NCBI GenBank assembly: GCA_937916355.1
Contig: CALFTM010000043.1
Span: 1 to 13,578 of the forward strand
DNA: 13,578 bases
Source: an uncultured Bacteroidales bacterium
GTDB lineage: Bacteria; Bacteroidota; Bacteroidia; Bacteroidales; Paludibacteraceae
Direction: 5' to 3'
How positions within the stretch are numbered: the stretch's first letter is position 1; each line of letters starts with the position of its first letter. Positions 8,020 through 13,578 of the stretch are shown here, piece by piece. The notes under the pieces were generated by a model. It made no database searches, was not told the origin of the DNA, and worked only from the letters and a program-made list of their open reading frames with translations. The position numbers and the translations under genes are program-made.

Positions 8020-8967
8020 ATGATTAAAAGTAGAATTTGCGATTTGATTGGTATAAAATATCCAATCTTTCAAGGTGGAATGGCATGGATTTCTGATGCT
8101 AACTTGGCTGCGGCTGTTTCTGAGGCTGGCGGTTTAGGTATTATTTCAGCAATGAATGCAAATGCAGATTTTGTCCGTGAAGAAATTCGTAAATGCAAAC
8201 AATTGACTGATAAACCTTTCGGTGTTAATATAATGTTGCAAAGTCCTTTCGCTGCAGAAGTTGCGAAGGTTGTAATCGAGGAGAAGGTTAAAGTTGTTAC
8301 AACTGGTGCGGGTATGCCTACACAGTATATACCGGATTGGAAGGCAGCAGGTGTGATTGTCATTCCGGTTGTGGCTTCTGTTCCGTATGCAATCCGTTTG
8401 GAGCGTTCAGGTGTGGATGCTGTGATTGCAGAAGGTGCTGAATCTGGTGGACATGTGGGCGAAACGAACACAATGTCGCTTGTGCCTCAGGTTGTAGATG
8501 CTGTAAAGATTCCAGTGCTTGCTGCAGGAGGTATTGCAGACGGTCGTGGAGTAGCTGCTGCTTTCTCTTTAGGAGCTGAGGGAGTTCAGTGTGGAACTTG
8601 TTTCCTTGTTGCTGATGAGTGCAAGGCACATGAGAACTACAAAAAGAAGATTATTTCTGCCAGTGATTCAGAGACTATCGTGACAGGAAAGACGTTAGGT
8701 CATCCAGTTCGTTCTTTGAAAACTGCATTTTCTCGAACTTTCGACAAGATGGAGAAGGATCCTAATGTTACAAGCGATGAGATTTTGTCTTTCGGTACAG
8801 GTTCTTTGAGAAAAGCTGTTGTGGATGGAAATATTGAAGAAGGATCTTTCATGTCAGGACAGATTGCTGGTTTGGTAAAGAAACAGGCTCCTGCTCGTGA
8901 AATTGTTGAGACAATGATGGAAGAGGCAGAAAAGGTAATGAGTGCAAATTCAAGTCGTATAGGATAA
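8020..8967 (+). CDS. fabK: Enoyl-ACP reductase II (FabK), FMN-dependent
   Basis: FabK reduces trans-2-enoyl-ACP in the last step of each fatty-acid elongation cycle, using FMN and NAD(P)H. It is unrelated to the short-chain dehydrogenase FabI. This 315-residue TIM-barrel flavoprotein belongs to the nitronate monooxygenase/FabK superfamily. Recognisable parts are YPIFQGGMAWIS (residues 14-25), EAGGLGIIS, PFGVNIML, AEGAESGGHVG with His145 at the position of the catalytic/FMN-contacting histidine of S. pneumoniae FabK, VLAAGGIADGRGVAAA for phosphate binding, and GAEGVQCGTCFL. Nitronate monooxygenases share much of this, but GGHVG and the fabH/fabF context favour FabK. Its TAA overlaps the ATG of fabF by one base (TAATG), which suggests translational coupling. 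FabK enzymes are generally insensitive to triclosan. Confidence 0.93.
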   Translation: MIKSRICDLIGIKYPIFQGGMAWISDANLAAAVSEAGGLGIISAMNANADFVREEIRKCKQLTDKPFGVNIMLQSPFAAEVAKVVIEEKVKVVTTGAGMPTQYIPDWKAAGVIVIPVVASVPYAIRLERSGVDAVIAEGAESGGHVGETNTMSLVPQVVDAVKIPVLAAGGIADGRGVAAAFSLGAEGVQCGTCFLVADECKAHENYKKKIISASDSETIVTGKTLGHPVRSLKTAFSRTFDKMEKDPNVTSDEILSFGTGSLRKAVVDGNIEEGSFMSGQIAGLVKKQAPAREIVETMMEEAEKVMSANSSRIG

Positions 8968-10211
8968 TGAAAAGAGTTGTCATCACAGGAATGGGAGTTG
9001 TTTCTCCTATTGGAAATAATGTAGAGACATTCTGGAAGAATCTTCAAGAGGGTGTGTGCGGAATCGGAAAGATTTCATATTTCGACCCTGAGAAGGAGAA
9101 TTTGCCGGTATCTGTCGCTGCGGAGGTGAAGGATTTCGATGTCGAGTCTTTCGGTGTAGACAAAGGCATGGCGCGTCGTTCAGACCGTTTTTGCCAGTTC
9201 GCTTTGGCTGCTGCTGCACAGGCGATGGAGGATAGTGGTTTGAAAGGAAATATCGCACCAGAGCGTTTGGGTGTATATGTGGGGTCTGGTATTGGAGGAA
9301 TGCAGACCTACATCGGAGAATGCAAGAAATTGTTCGAGGAGGGTGCGAATAGAATTTCTCCGCTTTTCATTCCAATGATCATTTCAAATATTGCTGCTGG
9401 TAATATTGCGATTGCACATCAGGCTGAAGGTCCTTGTTTGCCGGTCGTTACTGCTTGTGCCACAAGTACCCATGCAATCGGAGAGGCTTATCGTGCCATA
9501 AAGTTTGGCTATGCTGATGCGATAATTTCTGGAGGTACTGAGTCTACTATCAATCCTTTGGCAGTGGGTGGTTTTTCTAATAGCAAGGCTTTGACTAAGT
9601 CTTCTAACCCGTTGGAAGCTTCTTTGCCTTTCGATGCCCGCCGTGGTGGTTTTGTCATTGGAGAAGGCGCAGGAATCCTCATCTTAGAGGAATATGAACA
9701 TGCAAAGGCTCGTGGTGCTAAGATTTATGCGGAATTGTGTGGTTACGGAAATACTTGTGATGCTCACCACTATACAGCTCCTAAGCCAGATGGTTCTTGT
9801 GCTTCTCGTGCTTTGAAATTGGCTTTGGATGAGGCTAATTATGATGCGGAAAAGGATGTGGTTTATGTTAACGCTCATGGAACTGGAACTCCTTTGAATG
9901 ATAAGTCAGAGACCCAAGCGATCAAGTTGGCGTTTGGAGAGGAGAATGCAAAGAAACTCCATATCAGTTCGTCAAAGTCTATGACCGGACACATGTTAGG
10001 TGCGGCTGGTGCTGTTGAAGTGATTGTTTCTGCTCTCTCTTTGAGAGATGGAGTGGTTACCCCTACAATAGGATTGAAAGAGCAAGATCCGTTGTGTGAT
10101 CTGAATTATACACCAAATAAGGCTGTTAAGGCGGATATTACGCTTGCTATTTCTGATTCTCTCGGTTTTGGAGGTCATAACGGAGCAGTTGCGCTTCGAA
10201 AATTGAAATGA
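8967..10211 (+). CDS. fabF: 3-oxoacyl-ACP synthase II (FabF, KAS II)
   Basis: FabF performs the elongation condensation of acyl-ACP with malonyl-ACP. The 414-residue protein has the complete Cys-His-His triad: Cys164 in VTACATSTHAIG, His304 in NAHGTGTPLND and His342 in KSMTGHMLGAAGA, with Lys337 in the same motif. GGTESTINP and the C-terminal SLGFGGHNGA loop are also canonical. The start codon overlaps the fabK stop by one base and gives the standard N-terminus MKRVVITGMGVVSPIG. Many Bacteroidetes encode another fabF next to the acyl carrier protein gene, so this copy might be a second, cycle-dedicated synthase. The present window neither shows nor excludes such a copy. It is the last gene of the operon, followed by a terminator. 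Confidence 0.96.
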   Translation: MKRVVITGMGVVSPIGNNVETFWKNLQEGVCGIGKISYFDPEKENLPVSVAAEVKDFDVESFGVDKGMARRSDRFCQFALAAAAQAMEDSGLKGNIAPERLGVYVGSGIGGMQTYIGECKKLFEEGANRISPLFIPMIISNIAAGNIAIAHQAEGPCLPVVTACATSTHAIGEAYRAIKFGYADAIISGGTESTINPLAVGGFSNSKALTKSSNPLEASLPFDARRGGFVIGEGAGILILEEYEHAKARGAKIYAELCGYGNTCDAHHYTAPKPDGSCASRALKLALDEANYDAEKDVVYVNAHGTGTPLNDKSETQAIKLAFGEENAKKLHISSSKSMTGHMLGAAGAVEVIVSALSLRDGVVTPTIGLKEQDPLCDLNYTPNKAVKADITLAISDSLGFGGHNGAVALRKLK

Positions 10212-10282
10212 GATTTTTGTTATATAATATAAATGCTTGATGAATTAACAAGTAACCTAAGCTTTACTACTTCTGTGAAATT

Positions 10283-10299
10283 TTGAGCGTAATGCTCAA
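10283..10299 (+). other. Small hairpin downstream of fabF
   Basis: TTGAGC (10283-10288) and GCTCAA (10294-10299) form a perfect 6-bp stem around a five-base loop. It lacks a direct T-run and stands just ahead of the stronger terminator hairpin. It may help stabilise the 3' end of the operon transcript. Confidence 0.35.
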
Positions 10300-10316
10300 T
10301 ATCTGTTTGGTTTTTT

Positions 10317-10355
10317 AGAGGGAAGTGTCGAGAGGATGTTTCCCTCTTTTTTTTT
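10317..10355 (+). terminator. Rho-independent terminator of the fab operon
   Basis: AGAGGGAA (10317-10324) pairs with TTCCCTCT (10340-10347) over a 15-base loop. A long T-run follows, as expected for intrinsic termination, about 105 bases after the fabF stop codon. Confidence 0.8.
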
Positions 10356-10403
10356 CTCTTTTTTCTTTTGTTAGCCTAAATTATGTTTTTTTATGATAAT
10401 TTG

Positions 10404-10436
10404 TAGTTTTGATTAATGTTTGTTTGTCTACTTTTG
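10404..10436 (+). promoter_or_regulatory. Tandem -7-like elements upstream of the superoxide reductase gene
   Basis: Two exact TAnnTTTG matches lie 25 bases apart: TAGTTTTG (10404-10411) and TACTTTTG (10429-10436). The TTTG ending the first could also act as a short-spaced (17-base) upstream box for the second. Initiation at the second would fall near 10441-10444 and leave a leader of about 180 bases before the gene at 10623. Confidence 0.5.
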
Positions 10437-10443
10437 CTATACG

Positions 10444-10527
10444 ATAGATTTAAGAGCATCTTTGAGTGATATTCTGTTTGCTTGTTAAAATCTATTTTTA
10501 GAACATAATGTTTTTGCGTTATGTTTT
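10444..10527 (+). other. Structured leader of the superoxide reductase transcript
   Basis: Of the 411 bases without a gene between fabF and the superoxide reductase gene, this part holds two possible hairpins. ATAGATTT (10444-10451) pairs with AAATCTAT (10488-10495), which is followed directly by TTTT. AACATAATG (10502-10510) pairs with CGTTATGTT (10517-10525), with one G-U pair, around the loop TTTTTG and followed by TTT. Both stems are AT-rich and weak, and I recognise no known riboswitch. The rest of the leader (10528-10622) is T-rich with no feature I can support. Confidence 0.35.
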
Positions 10528-10622
10528 TGTGTGTTGTTGAGTAGTGCTTTTGAAGCGGTGTGGTATTGATTTTTTTATATGATAAAATGTAGTGGTTTTT
10601 ATATTAACTTAAAATTATAATT

Positions 10623-10997
10623 ATGGCAAAAAAATTTTTTAAGTGCCGTCATTGCGGCAATGTTATCGTGAAGGTTGTGGACTCTGGTGTTCCGGTTGTA
10701 TGTTGTGGGGAAGAGATGGAGGAGTTGATCCCTAATACAGTGGACGCAAGCGGAGAAAAGCATGTTCCGGTGGTTACAAAGTTAGGAGGAGAAAAAATCC
10801 TCGTGGAAGTCGGAAGTGTTCCCCATCCGATGGAAAGCTCTCATCATATTGTTTTCATTTTGGTTGAGACGGATAAGGGTTGTATTCGGGTCGATTTGAC
10901 CGATAAGCCAGAGGCTATCATTTGTGTGCAGGATGCTACCGTTATTGCGGTGTACGAGTATTGTAATATCCACGGACTTTGGAAAGCTGAACTTTAA
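10623..10997 (+). CDS. Superoxide reductase, two-iron desulfoferrodoxin type
   Basis: Desulfoferrodoxins reduce superoxide to hydrogen peroxide in the cytoplasm of anaerobes without producing oxygen. Electrons come from rubredoxin or similar donors. The 124-residue protein has both family domains. The N-terminal desulforedoxin domain keeps the four iron ligands of centre I: Cys8 and Cys11 (KCRHCG) and Cys27-Cys28 (VCCGE). The neelaredoxin-like domain keeps centre II: His47 (EKHVPVV), His68 and His74 (HPMESSHH), Cys114 and His117 (EYCNIHGLW). The EK pair before His47, important for superoxide attraction in relatives, is present. Length and ligands match the class I (two-iron) enzyme and not the one-iron neelaredoxin. 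The gene is monocistronic, with a long leader and a strong terminator. Symbols such as dfx or rbo are used for this family. Confidence 0.95.
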   Translation: MAKKFFKCRHCGNVIVKVVDSGVPVVCCGEEMEELIPNTVDASGEKHVPVVTKLGGEKILVEVGSVPHPMESSHHIVFILVETDKGCIRVDLTDKPEAIICVQDATVIAVYEYCNIHGLWKAEL

Positions 10998-11017
10998 CTG
11001 CCATCATATTTAAAAGA

Positions 11018-11057
11018 AAAAGGCTGTGTCGCGCTGAATGGTACGACACAGCCTTTT
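11018..11057 (+). terminator. Bidirectional terminator between the superoxide reductase and SulP genes
   Basis: AAAAGGCTGTGTCG (11018-11031) pairs perfectly with CGACACAGCCTTTT (11044-11057) around a 12-base loop. T-runs exist on both strands after the stem (TTTT to the right, and TTTTTCTTTT read leftward). It lies between two convergent genes, 20 bases after the superoxide reductase stop and about 45 bases beyond the SulP stop, and can serve both. Confidence 0.92.
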
Positions 11058-11102
11058 CCTATCTTTGCTCTCTTTTTTAGAAGTTTTTTTAGATTACCGT
11101 AT

Positions 11103-12800
11103 TTATTTCACATGCTCCGCTGCCTTTTCCAATGCAACGTTGATGTTCGGACATATATTCTCTTTGCCGATTAAGACATCCATTTTTGCTTTCAAAAGTG
11201 TATGCTCGACATTTTTTCGCACACCTGAAAGGATAATCGTAATTCCAGCTTTTTGAGATTGTTGGCAGAGGTTTTCGAGGTTGTGTAGTCCTGTAGAGTC
11301 GATGAACGGTACTTTCCTCATTCTGATGATACGCACTTTTGGAGTCTCTGCAACATCCTGCATCACCTCATCGAATTTATTGGCGACACCGAAGAAGTAA
11401 GGCCCGTCGATTTCATAAACCTCAACACCGTCAGGGATATGGAGTTTCTCTTCGTGTAGGGCGATGTCCAGATTTTCTCCGGGGTCAATTTCATGATGGA
11501 AGACATGAATTTCGGATGTCTCGCTTGAACGGCGGATGAATAATACTACAGCCAACAATAGACCAATTTCGATGGCGATCGTGAGGTCGAAAATGACTGT
11601 CAGTAGGAAGGTAGTCATCAATACGGAAAAATCAGATTTGGGACTCTTCCATAGTGAAACGAAAGTTTTCCATCCGCTCATGTTGTATGCAACCATCACT
11701 AAGACACCAGCCAAACATGGCATTGGAATGTAGCCTACGAATTTTCCGAAAAAGAGCAGTACCAATAGAAGCACGACAGCGTGGATTACTCCTGCGATAG
11801 GAGTTCTACCTCCATTGTTGATGTTTGTCATTGTACGGGCAATTGCTCCCGTTGCAGGAATGCCACCAAAGAACGGAACGACGACATTGGCGATACCTTG
11901 TCCGATCAACTCTGTATTGGAGTTGTGACGGTCGCTGATAACTCCGTCAGCTACCATGGCGGACAGTAGGGATTCGATAGCACCCAGCATGGCGATTGTG
12001 AACGCAGCAGGGAACAAGTTTTGTATCACCTTCATGAAGCTTTGCCCCTCAGTCAGTTGAATTTCAGGAATCTGAGGAGTTGGTATGCCAGAAGGCAATT
12101 CATATAAATCTCCGATGGTTTGAATGTTGGTAATGCCAAAATAGTTCTTTAAAATCAGGCAAGCTATGGTTGCCACGATGATGGCCACAAGAGACCCCGG
12201 AATCTTTTTAGAGATTTTAGGGGTGAAGATGATGATGAGTAGACTCATGATTCCGATGGCGAACGCCCACCAGTTGATATGGCTGAAATTCTCGAAGTAA
12301 CAAATCCATTTATGGATGAAGTCGGCAGGCACATTTTTGATGCCCAACCCAAAAAGATCGTTCATCTGAGTAGAAAAGATGGTTAGGGCGATACCTCCGG
12401 TAAATCCGACGATGACGGGGTAGGGAACAAACTTAATCACACTACCCAAGCGTACAACCCCCATGAGGATAAGCAAAATGCCCGCCATGATGGTTGCAAT
12501 CATCAACCCTGACAATCCATACTCTTGAATGATTCCGTAGATGATAACGATGAAAGCACCGGTCGGACCTCCGATTTGAACCTTGCTTCCTCCAAAAACT
12601 GAAATCAATAAACCTGCGATAATCGCAGTGACCAAACCTTCTGTTGGTCCAACTCCTGATGCGATTCCGAATGCGATGGCCAATGGTATCGCCACGATAC
12701 CTACGATGATTCCTGCCATCAGGTCGGTCACGAACTGCCCCTTCTTGTAATCTTTCAAACATGAAAAAAATTTGGGGGCGAACACGCTTTCACCTTTCAT
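11103..12800 (-). CDS. SulP-family (SLC26-type) anion transporter with STAS domain
   Basis: This 565-residue inner-membrane protein belongs to the SulP/SLC26 family, whose members carry sulfate, bicarbonate, dicarboxylates or other anions, often with Na+ or H+. The membrane part (about residues 24-422) has the UraA/SLC26 fold signatures: AIPLAIAFGIASGVGPTEGL (38-57), the substrate-site loop GGPTGAF (77-83), Glu276 in AMLGAIESLLSAMVADG, and the conserved segment after it with DRHNSNTELIGQGIAN (290-305). The C-terminal cytoplasmic STAS domain (about 455-560) includes VPFIDSTGLHNLE with the DSTG loop (501-504) known from anti-sigma-factor antagonists and SulP proteins. No carbonic anhydrase or other domain is fused. 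The real substrate cannot be decided. The neighbours are unrelated, and the gene converges with the superoxide reductase gene. Confidence 0.93.
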   Translation of the reverse strand: MKGESVFAPKFFSCLKDYKKGQFVTDLMAGIIVGIVAIPLAIAFGIASGVGPTEGLVTAIIAGLLISVFGGSKVQIGGPTGAFIVIIYGIIQEYGLSGLMIATIMAGILLILMGVVRLGSVIKFVPYPVIVGFTGGIALTIFSTQMNDLFGLGIKNVPADFIHKWICYFENFSHINWWAFAIGIMSLLIIIFTPKISKKIPGSLVAIIVATIACLILKNYFGITNIQTIGDLYELPSGIPTPQIPEIQLTEGQSFMKVIQNLFPAAFTIAMLGAIESLLSAMVADGVISDRHNSNTELIGQGIANVVVPFFGGIPATGAIARTMTNINNGGRTPIAGVIHAVVLLLVLLFFGKFVGYIPMPCLAGVLVMVAYNMSGWKTFVSLWKSPKSDFSVLMTTFLLTVIFDLTIAIEIGLLLAVVLFIRRSSETSEIHVFHHEIDPGENLDIALHEEKLHIPDGVEVYEIDGPYFFGVANKFDEVMQDVAETPKVRIIRMRKVPFIDSTGLHNLENLCQQSQKAGITIILSGVRKNVEHTLLKAKMDVLIGKENICPNINVALEKAAEHVK

Positions 12801-12895
12801 TGCTAAAAATTTAAATTTTTTATATTGGTCTATAATTTTACCGATTGAAAAACAACCTTTTTGCTGAGGATTATAAAGCCTGACGAAAAAGTGTG

Positions 12896-12903
12896 CAAAT
12901 TTA
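12896..12903 (-). promoter_or_regulatory. Candidate -7 promoter element for the SulP gene
   Basis: On the - strand this reads TAAATTTG, an exact TAnnTTTG match, 95 bases before the SulP start codon at 12800. No TTTG is seen at the -33 position. The implied leader is about 90 bases and A/T-rich without a strong hairpin. Confidence 0.5.
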
Positions 12904-13483
12904 ATGAATTATCATGAAAAACGGGTTCTTTTTTTAGAATTTTTTTTTGAGGAAAATTAAACTTGTGCGACAAAAAAAATGCTACATTTCGCCTTCTGTC
13001 TTCGTCATGTTGTCAAAAATTTTATTTGTGCGTAATTTGTGTCCCTGTGATTATGAACCGCAGATATAATATTGCCGTTTATAGAAGTTTTCTGACGTGT
13101 CGTTGCGGAATATGGTTGGTATTTGCTATATTTGTGAATAAACATTTTCAATTGTTTGTTGCCAATCTTTGTGGTTGACAATGGCGAAGCTGTGACCGGA
13201 TGTCCAATACATTGGGTGTGCACATTCAGTTTTTTTGCAATGTAACTTTTTAATTGTCCCGCTTGCAATAACGCCGAAATTTCATACCTATGTCTCTCGG
13301 TTATATGCTTCTTCACATGCAACTGATTGTTGGGGGACTTGAGGCTGCAAAGATGCAAAATTTTTCATCAAGTAGAAGGGAGGGTACTCTTTCTCTTGAA
13401 AAAATTTTTTATTCTCCTTGTAGCATTATTAACTTCAATTTACGATTATCCAGAAAATTTAAAAGCATTAAAATTAGAATAAA
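12904..13483. other. Mostly non-coding region around the IS30 relic
   Basis: This stretch holds long T-runs (12928-12958), the transposase fragment, and one more exact TAnnTTTG match on the + strand (TATATTTG, 13127-13134) that leads into no credible gene. Short open frames on the + strand (for example 12963-13178 and 13290-13487) lack recognisable content. From 13380 to 13483 the DNA is AT-rich leader sequence for the gene starting at 13484, with no clear promoter match. Confidence 0.5.
13005..13316 (-). pseudogene. Decayed N-terminal fragment of an IS30-type transposase
   Basis: The - strand frame reads VKKHITERHRYEISALLQAG at its beginning, then QLKSYIAKKLNVH. This matches the N-terminal helix-turn-helix of IS30-family transposases (pattern 'H.T...RY.I..LLQ.G.SKS.IA..L.VH.STI.RE'). 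After NVH the expected STIYRE region is only faintly recognisable as TQCIGHPVT. The rest (to the stop at 13005) has no DDE catalytic domain, and a full IS30 transposase would need more than 300 residues. The frame opens at a GTG (13314-13316), possibly a mutated ATG. I see no terminal inverted repeats, so this looks like an old, truncated relic. The family call rests on motif memory from about 33 residues. Confidence 0.5.
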
Positions 13484-13578
13484 ATGAAGAAAATATTTCA
13501 AATTTTTGCCAATTGGAGTGCTGATCAAGTTGAGATATTACGACAATATGGTATTGTTACAGAAGAGGGCTGTAATTC
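13484..13578 (+). CDS. Start of an unrecognised protein (truncated by the window edge)
   Basis: An ATG after an A-rich stretch (GAATAAAATG) opens a frame that stays open for 31 codons to the end of the window. It begins MKKIFQIFANWSADQVEILR and continues QYGIVTEEGCN. The N-terminus lacks the long hydrophobic run of a signal peptide, and the stretch after residue 10 looks soluble and mixed-charge. I do not recognise a family. The start, spacing and base composition look like a real gene of this genome, but only the missing 3' part could show what it is. Confidence 0.5.
   Translation, partial: MKKIFQIFANWSADQVEILRQYGIVTEEGCN

Noticed and set aside
8360..9258. Antisense open frames opposite fabK and fabF
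   Set aside because: Low-complexity Gln/Leu- and Ser/Pro-rich translations expected from reading the complement of real genes; no independent signals.
11536..12762. Several open frames on the + strand and an extra - strand frame inside the SulP gene
   Set aside because: They are shadows of the SulP coding sequence, which has clear family motifs over its whole length.
13127..13134. Exact TAnnTTTG (TATATTTG) on the + strand within the IS30 relic region
   Set aside because: The first ATG downstream (13181) reads only four codons and no credible gene follows within 300 bases, so it is probably chance or a leftover.
13290..13487. A 65-codon + strand open frame overlapping the start of the last gene
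   Set aside because: It lies opposite the IS30 relic and in AT-rich leader DNA, has no recognisable domain, and overlaps a better start at 13484.
1..13578. CRISPR arrays, tRNA or rRNA genes, integrase sites
   Set aside because: No regularly spaced repeats, cloverleaf-like segments or ribosomal RNA sequences were seen on either strand.

Overview
The window looks like chromosomal DNA of an anaerobic member of the Bacteroidetes, probably Bacteroidales. Four things point this way. SecD and SecF are fused in one 1017-residue protein. IspG is the long three-domain form. Start codons lack obvious Shine-Dalgarno sequences. Most transcription units are preceded by a perfect copy of the Bacteroidetes -7 promoter element TAnnTTTG. 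A desulfoferrodoxin-type superoxide reductase fits an anaerobe. The species cannot be named from the sequence alone.

Left part (1-5820, all + strand): the last 34 codons of a GC-rich gene, probably an AAA-ATPase/PD-(D/E)XK nuclease-like protein; a PaaI-type hotdog thioesterase; secDF with its own promoter and a textbook terminator; then ispG, an enzyme of the MEP isoprenoid pathway, again with its own promoter.

Middle (5893-10211): a four-helix membrane protein with a LytTR DNA-binding domain runs on the - strand. It is divergent from a compact fatty-acid synthesis operon, fabH-fabK-fabF, which supplies initiation condensation, FMN-dependent enoyl reduction and elongation condensation. fabK and fabF overlap by one base. 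The operon ends in a hairpin with a T-tract.

Right part (10212-13578): a long leader with tandem promoter-like elements and two possible hairpins precedes a two-iron superoxide reductase gene. A perfect bidirectional terminator separates it from a convergent SulP-STAS anion transporter. Beyond that lies about 680 bases of mostly non-coding DNA that holds a decayed IS30-type transposase fragment. The window ends in the first 31 codons of an unrecognised gene.

Most of this is core housekeeping content. I found no convincing new defence, mobile or biosynthetic system. The items most worth a second look are the structured superoxide reductase leader, the duplicated start region before fabK, the membrane LytTR protein beside the fab operon, and the IS30 relic.
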